DNA of 64,000 bases from Pseudodonghicola xiamenensis DSM 18339 (GCF_000429365.1 NZ_AUBS01000001.1:310001-374000), one strand, 5' to 3'. Counted from the first letter of the stretch, positions 9,180 through 18,651 are shown. Notes: generated from the letters alone by a model not told the origin. Program-made: numbers and translations.

Positions 9180-9935
9180 TCAGCGCATTCTGAGCGCGCC
9201 GTCGATGCGGATCACCTCGCCATTGAGGTATCCCATCTCGACGATGAAGCCGGCCAGGCGGCCGTATTCCTCGGGCCGGCCCAGACGCGGCGGGTTCGGC
9301 ACATCGGCGGCCAGTTGCTGTTGTGCCGGCTCGGGCAGGCCCATCAACATCGGCGTCAGAAAGATGCCCGGCGCGATCGCCATCACCCGGATGTTGTCGC
9401 GCGCCAGATCGCGCGCCATCGGCAGGGTCATGCCGACGATACCGCCCTTGGACGCCGAATAGGGCACCTGGCCCTTTTGCCCGTCGAAGGCCGCGACCGA
9501 GGCGGTGTTGATGATCACGCCGCGCTCGCCATCGGCATCGGGGGCGTTCTTGGCCATCTCGGCGGCGGCCAGACGGGCGACGTTGAAGCTGCCCACCAGA
9601 TTGACGTCCACGGTGATCTGGAAGGTCGACAGCGGCAGCGGGCCGTCCTTGCCCAGGGTCTTGCCAACGGTGCCGATGCCGGCGCAATTCACCGCGGCGG
9701 TGATCTTGCCCATCTTCTCGACCGCATGGGCGATCGCCTTGGCGACAGACTCGTCGCTGGTCACATCGGTTTGCACGAAATACCCGCCGATCTCGGCTGC
9801 GACCTTTTCGCCGCGCTCGGCGTCGCGGTCCAGCAGGGTGACCTGCGCACCCTGGCTCGCGAAATAGCGCGCGGTGGCTTCGCCAAGACCGGACGCGCCG
9901 CCGGTGATCACCGCGGCCGTATCACTGAGTTTCAT
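9180..9935 (-). CDS. SDR-family 3-hydroxyacyl-CoA dehydrogenase-like protein
   Basis: 251 residues. Rossmann glycine motif TGGASGLGEATAR at the N-terminus, NCAG loop, catalytic Ser in NTASVAAFDGQ and YSASKGG with Tyr and Lys. It is closest to the HSD17B10/2-methyl-3-hydroxybutyryl-CoA dehydrogenase group (IALKLSDTAAV-like start, APGIFLTPML, and LNGEVIRIDGALRM at the end). Probably NAD-dependent and active on short or branched hydroxyacyl-CoA in fatty or amino acid breakdown. The start at 9935 is set by a GGGAGGAG Shine-Dalgarno. An inverted repeat 21 bp upstream suggests repressor control. Confidence 0.9.
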   Translation of the reverse strand: MKLSDTAAVITGGASGLGEATARYFASQGAQVTLLDRDAERGEKVAAEIGGYFVQTDVTSDESVAKAIAHAVEKMGKITAAVNCAGIGTVGKTLGKDGPLPLSTFQITVDVNLVGSFNVARLAAAEMAKNAPDADGERGVIINTASVAAFDGQKGQVPYSASKGGIVGMTLPMARDLARDNIRVMAIAPGIFLTPMLMGLPEPAQQQLAADVPNPPRLGRPEEYGRLAGFIVEMGYLNGEVIRIDGALRMR

Positions 9936-9955
9936 TGGGGGCTCCTCCCTCGATT

Positions 9956-9969
9956 TGAACACCTGTTCA
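9956..9969. promoter_or_regulatory. Perfect palindrome, candidate operator of the SDR gene
   Basis: TGAACA-CC-TGTTCA is a perfect 14-bp inverted repeat 21 bp upstream of the SDR start codon. TetR/AcrR-type repressors often bind TGAACA-type dyads, but no such regulator is encoded nearby. Confidence 0.5.
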
Positions 9970-10028
9970 GATAACAGCGCCAGGCCGCCGGGATCCAGCC
10001 CGCAAATCAGGAACGCCACGGCGTGCCG

Positions 10029-10060
10029 CTTCTTCTCGGCTCAAATACGGCCGCCGGAGG
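10029..10060 (-). repeat. Intergenic repeat, full GTATTTG form
   Basis: On the minus strand it reads CCTCCGGCGGCCGTATTTG, four variable bases, CGAGAAGAAG. It lies downstream of the tyrS 3' end in a 236-bp gap that otherwise holds only the operator near the SDR gene. Confidence 0.7.
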
Positions 10061-10171
10061 CTCCAGCGGGCGGGGCCGTGCCGGGGCTCGGAAACTCGGG
10101 GTGCCGCGCCAAACGCGAAACGCCCCGGCTTTGGGGCCGGGGCGTCGCAGAATCTCGGATCGCAGAGGGGC

Positions 10172-11428
10172 TCAGCCCGCCAGTTGCACCAGTGCGTGGC
10201 GTTTCTTGCCCGCTGACAGCTTGATCGGGCTGGCCAGCGCCGCGGCATCCAGCATAAGCCCCGCATCGGTCAGCGGCGCGTCGTCGATCCGGGCGCCATT
10301 CTCGGCGATCAGCCGCTTGGCCTCCTTGCCGGATTTCGCCAGGCCGGCCTTCACGATCACCTGCACGATGGAAATGCCGTCACCGGCCACGTCCTCCGTG
10401 GTCAGCTCCAGCGTCGGCAGGTCGTCGCCGACGCCGCCCTTCTCGAAGACCTCGCGCGCGGTGGCCTCGGCCGCCGCCGCCGCCTCGGTGCCGTGCAAAA
10501 GGCTCGTCACCTCATTGGCCAGGATGATCTTGGCGGCGTTGATCTCGGAGCCCGCCAGCGCGCCCAGACGGTCGCATTCCGCCACCGGCAGCTCGGTATA
10601 AAGCTTCAGGAACCGGCCCACGTCGGCGTCGGTGGTATTGCGCCAGAACTGCCAGAACTCGTAAGGGCTCAGCATCTCTGCGTTCAGCCACATGGCGCCG
10701 CCCTGGCTCTTGCCCATCTTGCGCCCGTCCGAGGTGGTCAGCAGCGGCGAGGTCAGCCCAAAGATGGTATTGTCCAGCACCCGGCGCGTCAGGTCGATGC
10801 CGTTGACGATATTGCCCCACTGGTCCGACCCGCCCATCTGCAGCAGGCAGCCATAGCGGCGGTTCAACTCCAGGAAGTCATAGGCCTGCAGGATCATGTA
10901 GTTGAATTCGAGGAACGACAGTGATTGTTCGCGATCCAGCCGCGATTTCACAGATTCAAACGACAGCATCCGGTTGACGCTGAAATGCCGGCCGATGTCG
11001 CGCAGGAACTCGAGATAGTTCAGGTCGTCCAGCCATTCGGCGTTATTCAGCATCATGGCGCCGTTCGGACCGTCGCCATAGGCGAGGTATTTGGCGAAGA
11101 CCTTCTTCATTCCGCCGATATTGGCGTCGATTTGCTCCGGGCTCAGCAGCGGGCGCTCGTCCGAGCGGAAGCTCGGATCGCCCACCTTGGTGGTGCCGCC
11201 GCCCATCAGGGTGATCGGCCGATGCCCGGTCTTCTGCAGCCAGCGCAGCATCATGATGTTCAGCAGATGGCCTACGTGCAGCGATTTCGCCGTGGCGTCA
11301 TACCCGATATAGGCCGTCACCACCCCCGAGGTCAGCGCGTTGTCGAGCCCCTCGTAATCGGTGCAGTCGGCCAGATAGCCGCGTTCCATCATCACCTGCA
11401 GGAAGTCGGATTTGGGATGGTATGTCAT
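10172..11428 (-). CDS. tyrS: Tyrosyl-tRNA synthetase
   Basis: 418 residues, class I synthetase charging tRNA-Tyr. The HIGH-type motif is HVGHLL, the KMSKS-type motif is KMGKSQGG, and the tyrosine pocket [10 protein letters not shown] is present. A C-terminal S4-like RNA-binding domain ([23 protein letters not shown]) closes the protein. The start at 11428 (MTYHPKSD) gives the family length. It is divergent from anmK with a 62-bp gap, an arrangement common in this family. Confidence 0.97.
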   Translation of the reverse strand: MTYHPKSDFLQVMMERGYLADCTDYEGLDNALTSGVVTAYIGYDATAKSLHVGHLLNIMMLRWLQKTGHRPITLMGGGTTKVGDPSFRSDERPLLSPEQIDANIGGMKKVFAKYLAYGDGPNGAMMLNNAEWLDDLNYLEFLRDIGRHFSVNRMLSFESVKSRLDREQSLSFLEFNYMILQAYDFLELNRRYGCLLQMGGSDQWGNIVNGIDLTRRVLDNTIFGLTSPLLTTSDGRKMGKSQGGAMWLNAEMLSPYEFWQFWRNTTDADVGRFLKLYTELPVAECDRLGALAGSEINAAKIILANEVTSLLHGTEAAAAAEATAREVFEKGGVGDDLPTLELTTEDVAGDGISIVQVIVKAGLAKSGKEAKRLIAENGARIDDAPLTDAGLMLDAAALASPIKLSAGKKRHALVQLAG

Positions 11429-11490
11429 GGCTTGCCTCGGGGTTGATTTGCGGGGAGTGTATAGGCGGCAGTGAGACAAAGGAAAAGGCC

Positions 11491-12600
11491 ATGAATAAGG
11501 CCGGCAAGACGGGCGCGCCGCTCAGGGCGCTCGGTGCGATGAGCGGCACCTCTCTCGATGGCGTCGATGCCGCGGTGGTCGAAACCGACGGGCGGCGGAT
11601 CCTCGGCTTCGGCAAGACGGGCTATCGCCCCTATAGTGCTGAGGAACGCGGGGTTCTGCATGCGGCCCTCGGCCAGTGGAGCGGGCCCGAGGCCGAGGCG
11701 GCGGGCGATGTGGTCGATGCCGCCCATGCAGCGCTTTTGTCGCAATTCGACGATGTCGATATCGTCGGTTATCACGGTCAGACTCTGGCGCATGAGCCGC
11801 GCGGGCGCGGCACCTGTCAGGTCGGCGATGGTGCGGCTCTTGCGCAGGCGCTGGGGCTGCCAGTGGTCTGGGATTTCCGCACGGACGACGTGGCGCTGGG
11901 GGGCGAGGGGGCGCCGCTGGCGCCGTTTTTTCATTTCGCCTGCGCCAAATGGATCGGAGCGACAGAACCGCTGTGCTTTCTGAACCTGGGCGGGGTGGGC
12001 AATATCACGTATGTCGATCCTTCGCTCGAGGCGCCGGAACAGCCCGGCGCGCTGCTGGCCTTCGACACCGGGCCGGCCAATGCTCCGGTCAACGATCTGA
12101 TGCAGGCGCGTCTTGGTCTGCCGATGGACGAGGGCGGCCAGGTGGCGGCCCGGGGACAGGTTGAAGAGGGCGCGCTGGAATTGTTCCTGGCCGAGCCATA
12201 TTTCGCAAGGATTCCTCCCAAGTCGCTGGATCGGAACGATTTTTCCGAGATGATCGGCCTGGTGGGCGAATTGGCCGATGCCGATGCCGCCGCGACCCTG
12301 ACGGCGATGTGCGCGGCGGGCGTGCTGCAGGGGATGGAACATTGCCCGTGCCCGCCTGCGCGGCTGCTGGTCACCGGCGGTGGCCGGCACAATCCGGTGC
12401 TGATGGAGATGCTGCGCGTCTCGCTCGACTGCCCGGTCGAACCGGTCGAGGCGGTGGGGCTCGATGGCGACATGCTCGAGGCGCAGGCCTTCGCCTATCT
12501 CGCCGTTCGCGTGGCCTATGGGCTGCCGACCTCTTGCCCCGGCACCACAGGGGTGGGGGCGCTGGTCGGCGGTGGCGTTGTCAGCCGGCCGGGCGATTAG
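11491..12600 (+). CDS. anmK: Anhydro-N-acetylmuramic acid kinase
   Basis: 369 residues. ATP-dependent kinase that hydrolyses the 1,6-anhydro ring of anhMurNAc and gives MurNAc-6-phosphate during cell-wall recycling. Family blocks are [14 protein letters not shown] at the N-terminus, [38 protein letters not shown] and VTGGGRHNP. The start at 11491 follows an AAAGGAAAAGG stretch; a longer frame from 11422 has no family support. It is divergent from tyrS and convergent with the cupin gene. Confidence 0.94.
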   Translation: MNKAGKTGAPLRALGAMSGTSLDGVDAAVVETDGRRILGFGKTGYRPYSAEERGVLHAALGQWSGPEAEAAGDVVDAAHAALLSQFDDVDIVGYHGQTLAHEPRGRGTCQVGDGAALAQALGLPVVWDFRTDDVALGGEGAPLAPFFHFACAKWIGATEPLCFLNLGGVGNITYVDPSLEAPEQPGALLAFDTGPANAPVNDLMQARLGLPMDEGGQVAARGQVEEGALELFLAEPYFARIPPKSLDRNDFSEMIGLVGELADADAAATLTAMCAAGVLQGMEHCPCPPARLLVTGGGRHNPVLMEMLRVSLDCPVEPVEAVGLDGDMLEAQAFAYLAVRVAYGLPTSCPGTTGVGALVGGGVVSRPGD

Positions 12601-12663
12601 GGGGCGCTGCCCCCGCCGCGCTGCGCGCGCCTCCCCCGGGATATTTGCCGCCAGAAAAAGGAG
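12600..12663 (+). repeat. Hairpin plus GATATTT-form intergenic repeat between convergent genes
   Basis: GGGGGC-GCT-GCCCCC at 12600-12614 is a perfect 6-bp hairpin at the anmK stop codon. At 12630-12663 follows CCTCCCCCGGGATATTT, GCCG, CCAGAAAAAGG, the second form of the dispersed repeat. It probably ends both the anmK and cupin transcripts. Confidence 0.6.
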
Positions 12664-12675
12664 TGGCGCCCAGAC

Positions 12676-13095
12676 TCAGGCGCGCGGGATGTCGAAACCG
12701 GGGGGCGCCAGGGTGAAGCCTGCGAAATCGAACCCCGGCGAAACGGTGCAGGAGACCAGCGTATAGGCGCCGGTGCTGCGGGCGGCCTGCCAGTGCTGTT
12801 CGGGCACGATCAGATGCGGCAGGCCTTTGCCCAGATCGGCGCAGAGCAGGTGATCGCTGGCCGGGCCAGCCTCGTCCGGGCTGATCGACAGGATCAGTGG
12901 CGCGCCGGCGTGATAGTGCCAGATCTCGGTGGCGTCGACCCTATGCCAATGGCTGGCTTCGCCCTTGGCCAGCAGGAAGAAGATGCAGGTGCCGCTGGGC
13001 CGGCCTTCGCCTGCGGCGCGCCAGGTCTCCCGGAACCAGCCCCCTTCGGGATGGCGGGCGAGCTGCAGCTTTGCGATGATCTCTTCGGCGGTCAT
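12676..13095 (-). CDS. Cupin family protein (DUF985)
   Basis: 139 residues, single beta-barrel cupin of the DUF985 group. Seen are LARHPEGGWFRETWR, the FFLLAKGEASHWHRVDATEIWHYHAG core with its candidate metal-binding His and Glu residues, and the C-terminal VSPGFDFAGF. The family has no settled reaction; some members resemble sugar epimerases. It is convergent with anmK and divergent from selO (70-bp gap). Confidence 0.88.
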   Translation of the reverse strand: MTAEEIIAKLQLARHPEGGWFRETWRAAGEGRPSGTCIFFLLAKGEASHWHRVDATEIWHYHAGAPLILSISPDEAGPASDHLLCADLGKGLPHLIVPEQHWQAARSTGAYTLVSCTVSPGFDFAGFTLAPPGFDIPRA

Positions 13096-13165
13096 GGCGG
13101 CAGTATGCGGGGTTTGTGAGCTGGAGGCTATGGCAATTCAGCAGGTTCGCGTTATCTATGCGAGC

Positions 13166-14584
13166 ATGAGCCTGCATATCCCCTTTGATAACTCCTTCGC
13201 GCGCCTGCCGGGTGCCTTTTTCAGTGCCCAGGCGCCGCAGCCGGTCACCGCACCAAGGTTGATTGCCTTCAACGCCGATCTGGCCCGACTGATGGGTATC
13301 GCGTTGGGCGAGGTGGAGGAGATGGCGCAGGTCTTCGCCGGCAACGCGATCCCTGAGGGGGCGGAGCCCTTGGCGCAGCTTTATTCCGGGCATCAGTTCG
13401 GTCAGTACAACCCGCAGCTGGGCGATGGTCGCGCGGTGCTGCTGGGCGAGGTCGTGGGCCTCGACGGGCAACGGCGCGACATTCAGCTCAAGGGCGCGGG
13501 GCGCACCGCCTGGTCGCGCGGCGGCGATGGTCGTGCCTGGCTGGGTCCGGTCTTGCGCGAATATGTGGTCTCCGAGGCGATGCACGCGCTCGGCATCCCC
13601 ACCACCCGGGCGTTGGCGGCGGTGGAGACCGGCGAGCCGGTCTATCGCGATCGCGCCTTGCCCGGGGCGGTCCTGACCCGGGTGGCGGCCAGCCATCTGC
13701 GCGTCGGCACCTTCCAGGTCTTTGCGGCGCGCGGCGATCTTGCCAGCCTCGAACGGCTCACCGATTACGCCATCGCCCGCCATTATCCCGAGGCGCAGGG
13801 GCCAATGGGCCTATTGCGGGCGGTGTGCACGGCGCAGGCACGGCTGGTGGCGCAGTGGCTGTCGGTCGGTTTCATCCACGGGGTGATGAACACCGACAAT
13901 TGCGCCATCTCGGGCGAGACGATCGATTATGGTCCTTGTGCCTTTCTCGACAGCTATCATCCGCAGACGGTCTACAGCTCGATCGACCGCTATGGCCGCT
14001 ATGCCTATGATCGGCAGGCGGATATCGTGGTCTGGAACATGGCGCAATTCGCCACCGCGCTGATCCAGCAGATGGAGGATCGCGAGGCCGCGGTGGAGGA
14101 GGCAACGGAGATCGTCCATGCCATGCCCGGTCAGATTGAAGCGCAGCGGCTCGAACGTTTCGGCGCCAAGCTGGCGCTGGCAGATGCGCGTGAGGGCGAT
14201 GCCGAACTGCTTAGCGATCTGCTGGACTGTATGGCGGAAAATCAGGCCGATTTCACCAATACTTTCCGCGCCCTTGGCACGTTGCAGGCGCGCGATCAGT
14301 TCACCGATCCGATGGCCTTCGACAGTTGGGAGGCCGGTTGGCGCGCCCGTCGCGCTGGCCAGCCGGACCCTATGCCGCTGATTGCCGCGGCTAACCCTGC
14401 CTTCATTCCGCGCAACCACCGGATGGAACAGATGATCGAGGACGCCGTCGCTGGCGATTACAGGCTCTTCGAACGGCTCACTCAAGTGCTGGCGCACCCC
14501 TATGACGATCAACCCGAGGCCGCCGATCTCAAGCGCCCGCCGCTGCCCAGCGAAGTGGTGCAGGCCACCTTTTGCGGCACTTGA
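13166..14584 (+). CDS. selO: Protein adenylyltransferase SelO (YdiU)
   Basis: 472 residues, pseudokinase-fold enzyme that transfers AMP to Ser/Thr/Tyr of target proteins and is linked to redox stress. Conserved blocks are LAQLYSGHQFGQYNPQLGDGRA, QLKGAGRTAWSRGGDGRAWLGP, the FIHGVMNTDN catalytic segment and IDYGPCAFLD. The C-terminus ends FCGT, so a Cys stands where animal SelO has selenocysteine. The start at 13166 (MSLHIPFDN) matches family length, though its Shine-Dalgarno is weak; a longer frame from 12929 would run over the divergent cupin gene. Confidence 0.94.
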   Translation: MSLHIPFDNSFARLPGAFFSAQAPQPVTAPRLIAFNADLARLMGIALGEVEEMAQVFAGNAIPEGAEPLAQLYSGHQFGQYNPQLGDGRAVLLGEVVGLDGQRRDIQLKGAGRTAWSRGGDGRAWLGPVLREYVVSEAMHALGIPTTRALAAVETGEPVYRDRALPGAVLTRVAASHLRVGTFQVFAARGDLASLERLTDYAIARHYPEAQGPMGLLRAVCTAQARLVAQWLSVGFIHGVMNTDNCAISGETIDYGPCAFLDSYHPQTVYSSIDRYGRYAYDRQADIVVWNMAQFATALIQQMEDREAAVEEATEIVHAMPGQIEAQRLERFGAKLALADAREGDAELLSDLLDCMAENQADFTNTFRALGTLQARDQFTDPMAFDSWEAGWRARRAGQPDPMPLIAAANPAFIPRNHRMEQMIEDAVAGDYRLFERLTQVLAHPYDDQPEAADLKRPPLPSEVVQATFCGT

Positions 14585-14593
14585 TCGTGGTTC

Positions 14594-14662
14594 GGCCTTT
14601 TTCTGGCCGGAAATATCCTCGGGGGTGAGGGGCCGTGGGCCCCGAGGGGGCAGAAAGCCCCC
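14594..14662 (-). repeat. GATATTT-form intergenic repeat and GC hairpin between convergent genes
   Basis: At 14594-14630, minus strand, CCCCGAGGATATTTCCGG is followed by CCAGAAAAAGGCC, with an internal GGCC-AGAAAAA-GGCC dyad. At 14646-14662 a perfect hairpin GGGGGC-AGAAA-GCCCCC abuts the stop of the following minus-strand gene. It is a likely bidirectional transcription end for selO and the DMT gene. Confidence 0.6.
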
Positions 14663-15556
14663 TTACGCCCCGGGTCGGGCCGGCATGCGGTTGATCAGTA
14701 CGATCCCCGCCGCCACCAGCGCCAGTGCGCCCCAGATGCCGGGGCCGACCTGCTCGCCCAGCAGAAGCCATCCGAGTGCGACCGAGAAGACCGGCGACAG
14801 GAAGCTGAAGGAGGCGACCGAGGAGGCGCGGTAGATTGACAGCAGGTGCAGCCAGAACACGAAGCCCAGCCCCATGACGAGGATGCCCTGGAACAGCAGG
14901 CCCGCCACATGGGCCAGATGCGGTTCACGCCAGAGATCGCCGAACAGCGGCGCCAGCCCCAGCATGACCGGGGCGGAAATCACCGCCTGGAAGAACAGCT
15001 GAACCGAAGGCTGGACCGTGCTCAGCGGGGTGACCCGGGTCAGCAGTGCCACGGTTGCCCAGCCAAGTGCGCCGGCGAGCGCCAGCAGATCACCCCAAAG
15101 GCTTGCCGACCCGCCACTGCGGTCGAGCATCGCCAATGCCACGCCGGCCATGGCCAGCGCCATGCCGACCAGCCGCGCGCCGCTCAGTTTCTCGCCCGGC
15201 AGCCACAGATGCGCCGCCAGCCCCAGCCAGACCGGCATCGAATAGAAGATCACTGAGGCGCGCGATACCGTGGTCAGATCGAGCGCGATGAAAAGCGCGA
15301 TGAACTGGAAGGTGAAGATCAGCCCGCTGACACTGGCCCAGGCCAGGGTGGCGGGGGTCATCCGCAGGCTGATGCCTCGCGCTCGGATCCAGATCAGCAG
15401 CACGATGGCGGCCAGGGCCGAGCGGAGCCCGGCCTGGAACACCGGCGCGATCCCCGTGGCGGTCAGCTTGATCACCACCTGATTGAAGGACAGAAGCAGC
15501 GCGAACCCCGTCAGGGTCGCCGCCCCGAACAAGTCGATTGCGCGTTTCTCTACCAT
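14663..15556 (-). CDS. DMT superfamily (EamA) permease
   Basis: 297 residues, about ten hydrophobic helices in two EamA repeats (first repeat from LFGAATLTGFALLLSFNQVVIKL, second from LWGDLLALAGALGWATVALLTRV), typical of inner-membrane exporters of amino acids or other metabolites. The start at 15556 matches family length. ATG at 15598 would add 14 residues and has an AAGG upstream, so it cannot be excluded. Substrate unknown. Divergent from the EEP protein gene. Confidence 0.87.
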   Translation of the reverse strand: MVEKRAIDLFGAATLTGFALLLSFNQVVIKLTATGIAPVFQAGLRSALAAIVLLIWIRARGISLRMTPATLAWASVSGLIFTFQFIALFIALDLTTVSRASVIFYSMPVWLGLAAHLWLPGEKLSGARLVGMALAMAGVALAMLDRSGGSASLWGDLLALAGALGWATVALLTRVTPLSTVQPSVQLFFQAVISAPVMLGLAPLFGDLWREPHLAHVAGLLFQGILVMGLGFVFWLHLLSIYRASSVASFSFLSPVFSVALGWLLLGEQVGPGIWGALALVAAGIVLINRMPARPGA

Positions 15557-15683
15557 GAGCGCCAAAGGATGCTGTGTGCATGCATTTGTCAAGAACATGT
15601 AAATCGGCGCCTTTTCGCTCCGGGGGTTGCGCCGCGCTGCGGCATGGGCACAATTGCCGCATGAAATTCCGGAACTCCTCGGT

Positions 15684-16385
15684 ATGACCGATCCCGCCCG
15701 CCTGCGTCTTGCCAGCTACAACATCCAGAAATGCGTCGGCCTCGATCTGCGCCGACAGCCGCGGCGTACCCTACAGGTGGTCGACCGGCTGGGTGCCGAT
15801 ATCGTGGCGCTGCAGGAGGCCGACAAGCGGCTGCCGCCGCGCCCGGCCGCCCTGCCGCATTTCGTGCTGGAGGAGGCAGGGTGGCAGATCGCCGATCTGG
15901 GCGGTGCCGGTTCGCTTGGCTGGCATGGCAACGCGGTGATCTGGCGCGGTAGGGCACTGGCGCTTACGGGCATGGGGCACCTGCCGCTGCCCGGGCTCGA
16001 GCCGCGTGGCGCGGTCTGGGCCAGTTTCGACACTCCGATCGGGCCGCTGCGGGTGGTGGGCATGCATCTCGGGCTGGTGGGCAGCTATCGCTATCGCCAG
16101 GTGCGGCAGGTGGCGCAGCACTGCGCCCGGTTGACGCCTATGCCCACGGTCTGGGCCGGGGATTTCAACGAATGGTCGATGCGCCCGGTGCTCGATCCGC
16201 TGGCGCCGCAGATGCGGTTTCTGCCGCCACGGCCCAGTTTTCCGGCGCTGCGCCCGCTCGGACCGTTGGACCGGATCGCGCTGGGGCCGGGGCTCAGGGT
16301 TGCGGCGCATGGGGTGTTCGAGGAACAGCCGGCGCAGATTGCATCGGATCACTTGCCGATCTGGGCCGACCTGATGCGCGATTAG
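15684..16385 (+). CDS. Endonuclease/exonuclease/phosphatase family protein
   Basis: 233 residues with the EEP fold. Seen in order are LRLASYNIQKCVGLD (metal-binding Asn), VALQEADKRL (catalytic Glu), WHGNAVI, VVGMHLGLVGSYR, WAGDFNEW (Asp/Asn pair) and the terminal ASDHLPIWADL (Asp-His). All catalytic positions are kept, so it is probably an active Mg-dependent phosphodiesterase or nuclease; the substrate is not predictable. No signal peptide. It ends 9 bp before the convergent fur gene. Confidence 0.88.
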   Translation: MTDPARLRLASYNIQKCVGLDLRRQPRRTLQVVDRLGADIVALQEADKRLPPRPAALPHFVLEEAGWQIADLGGAGSLGWHGNAVIWRGRALALTGMGHLPLPGLEPRGAVWASFDTPIGPLRVVGMHLGLVGSYRYRQVRQVAQHCARLTPMPTVWAGDFNEWSMRPVLDPLAPQMRFLPPRPSFPALRPLGPLDRIALGPGLRVAAHGVFEEQPAQIASDHLPIWADLMRD

Positions 16386-16394
16386 GGGCGCGGA

Positions 16395-16814
16395 TCAGTC
16401 TTTCGGTTTTGTCACCGGTACGCCGTAAAGCTCCATCCGGTGGCCGTGCAGCTCATATCCCAGTCGGGCGGCGATCCTGGCTTGCAGCTCCTCGATCTCG
16501 GGATCGGTGAATTCCACCACGGCACCGCTTTCGAGGTCGATCAGATGGCCGTGGTGGTGGCGTTCGGCGTCCTCGTATCGCGCACGCCCGTCGCCGAATT
16601 CGCGGCGCTCCAGGATGCCCGCCTCTTCGAACAGCTTCACGGTGCGATAGACCGTGGCGATCGAGATGCCCGGGTCCAGCGCATTGGCGCGGGCATGCAA
16701 TTCCTCGGCGTCGGGATGATCTTCGCTTGCTTCCAGCGCCCGTGCGATGGTGCGGCGCTGCCCGGTCATGCGCAGCCCCTTGGCTTCGCAGCGGGAAAGG
16801 ATGGTTTCGGGCAT
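16395..16814 (-). CDS. fur: Fur family metalloregulator (Fur/Mur type)
   Basis: 139 residues. N-terminal winged helix (LRMTGQRRTIARALE, GISIATVYRTVKLFEEAGI) and a dimer/metal domain with AERHHHGHLIDLESGAVVEF. It lacks the CxxC structural zinc pair of many Fur proteins and the haem-regulatory motif of Irr. It resembles the alphaproteobacterial Fur/Mur branch, which often senses Mn(II) and leaves general iron control to Irr and RirA. A direct link to the hemophore locus further right is therefore only possible, not shown. Confidence 0.9.
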   Translation of the reverse strand: MPETILSRCEAKGLRMTGQRRTIARALEASEDHPDAEELHARANALDPGISIATVYRTVKLFEEAGILERREFGDGRARYEDAERHHHGHLIDLESGAVVEFTDPEIEELQARIAARLGYELHGHRMELYGVPVTKPKD

Positions 16815-17192
16815 TGGCTGGTTCCTGGCTGATCCCCGTCGCTCTAGGTCTCAGGGTTTAGCCTGTGTTTCTCGTGCAGGCCACCGGCTTTTGCGCCAGC
16901 GATGGTTGACATTTTCGCTGCATGGGTCCATCTCGCACTCATGGTGCCGTCTTCTGCCGCGTGAGCAGATGACACAGAGGAGCGGAGCGATATCCGCCCG
17001 GCCGGGTCCCGAGGGGCCGGCTTCAGACATCCCGGGACGGTGCCAGGCGTTCCCAAAATCACGCGTGGGGCCAAAGCGTAGGCCGGTTCCTTGGCATGTG
17101 GCCAGGGGGCAGAGGTCCGCGCCCCACCCGCGTCGCCCGTGGAAGGCGGCAAAGACAGGGTTCACGCAAGGCGGGGCCCGAAAGGACGAGAT
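16815..17192 (+). other. 378-bp gap: long leader of the DEAD-box helicase gene
   Basis: No convincing gene here. TTGACA occurs at 16906-16911 without a good -10 element. If transcription started there, the helicase mRNA would carry a leader of about 250 nt, which is common for cold-inducible DEAD-box genes. Short GC dyads (for example GGCCGG...CCGGCC near 17000-17020) are present, but no clear terminator or riboswitch was recognised. Confidence 0.35.
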
Positions 17193-18470
17193 TTGAACCA
17201 ATTCGAAATGATGGGCCTGCCGGCTCACCTGCTGACACGTCTGGCTGCGATGGGCCTGAGCGAACCGACCCCGATCCAGAGCCGGGCGATCCCGCTGGCT
17301 CTGGAAGGTCGCGACGTGATGGGGCTGGCGCAGACCGGCACCGGCAAGACCGCCGCCTTCGGCCTGCCGCTGGTGGCCAAGATGCTGGAATATGGCCGCA
17401 AGCCGGCCCGCTATACCGCACGCGCGCTGGTGCTGGCACCGACGCGGGAACTGGCCAACCAGATCAGTGAAACCCTGCGCGCCCTTGTCGACGGCACGCC
17501 GCTTAAGGTGGGGTATGTGGTCGGCGGCCAGTCGATCAACGCACAGATGAAGCGCCTGGAGCGCGGCACCGATATTCTGGTGGCGACGCCGGGGCGGCTG
17601 ATCGACCTGCTGGACCGCAATGCGGTGACGTTGGAGGATTGCGATTTCCTGGTGCTGGACGAAGCCGACCAGATGCTGGATCTGGGCTTTATCCACGCGC
17701 TGCGCAAGATCGCGGCCCTGCTGCCCTCCGAGCGGCAGACGCTGCTGTTCTCGGCCACCATGCCGAAGCAGATGAACGAGATCGCCCAAAGCTATCTGCA
17801 GAACCCCACGCGGGTCGAGGTGACGCCGCCGGGCAAGGCCGCCGACAAGATCACCCAATCGGTGCATTTCATCGCCAAGGCGGCCAAGACCGATCTGTTG
17901 ATTGAACTCCTGGACGGTCACAAGGACGATCTGGCGCTGGTCTTCGCCCGCACCAAGCACGGTTCCGACCGGCTGATGAAGGCGCTGGACCGTGCCGGTT
18001 TCGCCACAGCGGCGATCCATGGCAACAAGAGCCAGGGCCAGCGTGACCGGGCGCTGGCCGCCTTCAAGTCCGGGGAAATCCGGGTGCTGGTGGCCACCGA
18101 TGTGGCGGCGCGTGGGCTCGATATCCCCGACGTGAAGCATGTCTATAACTACGAGCTGCCGAATGTGCCGGATTCCTATGTCCACCGGATTGGTCGGACC
18201 GCACGGGCCGGCAAGGATGGCGCCGCGATCGCGTTTTGCGCGCCCGACGAGATGGACGAGCTGAAGGCGATCCAGAAGGTCATGAAAATGACTATTCCGG
18301 TGGCCTCCGGGCGCCCGTGGGAGGTTCTGCCCGATCCGACCAAGAGCGGCGGGCGGCCCGGTGGTCGTGGCGGCAATGGCGGCGCTGGAAAACCCGGTGC
18401 AGGTGGCCCGCGCCGGCGGCGTCGGGGCCCCCCGCGCAGCGGTGGACGCGGCGCGCCGAAGGCGGCCTGA
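17193..18470 (+). CDS. DEAD/DEAH-box ATP-dependent RNA helicase (RhlE type)
   Basis: 425 residues. Complete motif set: Q motif MGLSEPTPIQSRAIP, I AQTGTGKT, Ia PTRELANQ, Ib TPGRL, II DEAD, III SAT, then VLVATDVAARGLD and YVHRIGRTARAG in the second RecA domain. A Gly/Arg-rich C-terminal tail, typical of RhlE proteins, probably binds RNA. The TTG start at 17193 is supported by AAAGGACGAG six bases upstream and by family length; the in-frame ATG at 17091 has no similarity. Role: ribosome assembly or mRNA decay, probably cold-responsive. Confidence 0.94.
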   Translation: MNQFEMMGLPAHLLTRLAAMGLSEPTPIQSRAIPLALEGRDVMGLAQTGTGKTAAFGLPLVAKMLEYGRKPARYTARALVLAPTRELANQISETLRALVDGTPLKVGYVVGGQSINAQMKRLERGTDILVATPGRLIDLLDRNAVTLEDCDFLVLDEADQMLDLGFIHALRKIAALLPSERQTLLFSATMPKQMNEIAQSYLQNPTRVEVTPPGKAADKITQSVHFIAKAAKTDLLIELLDGHKDDLALVFARTKHGSDRLMKALDRAGFATAAIHGNKSQGQRDRALAAFKSGEIRVLVATDVAARGLDIPDVKHVYNYELPNVPDSYVHRIGRTARAGKDGAAIAFCAPDEMDELKAIQKVMKMTIPVASGRPWEVLPDPTKSGGRPGGRGGNGGAGKPGAGGPRRRRRGPPRSGGRGAPKAA

Positions 18471-18572
18471 TCGGATCGCATCCGGGCTCGGTTTCGGCCC
18501 GCCTGCCTGCTGGCTGACAGCGGCGGCGGCTGTGATCGGGAGGCCCGGAACACCCGTATTGAAAACATGCAG

Positions 18573-18598
18573 AGGCGTCCGCGTTGGCGGGCGCCTTT
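18573..18598 (+). terminator. Intrinsic terminator candidate after the DEAD-box gene
   Basis: AGGCGTCCGC-GTTG-GCGGGCGCCT forms a 10-bp stem with one T-G pair and a 4-base loop, followed by only two or three T residues. It lies 103 bp after the helicase stop. Confidence 0.55.
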
Positions 18599-18625
18599 GC
18601 GCATAGGGGCTTGCGTTTCTTCGCA

Positions 18626-18651
18626 ATATATCTGACTAAAGTCAGGTATAT
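18626..18651. promoter_or_regulatory. 26-bp near-perfect palindrome, likely MarR operator
   Basis: The core CTGACT-AA-AGTCAG (18632-18645) is perfect. Flanking ATATA/TATAT extends symmetry to 26 bp with a single mismatched pair (18631/18646). It ends 17 bp before the start of a MarR-GNAT gene, where it would overlap the promoter. Autoregulation by that protein is the simplest reading. Confidence 0.7.

Noticed and set aside
16815..17192. Riboswitch or small RNA gene in the leader before the DEAD-box gene
   Set aside because: No known aptamer consensus, no terminator/antiterminator pair and no convincing promoter with both boxes were found; only short GC dyads are seen.
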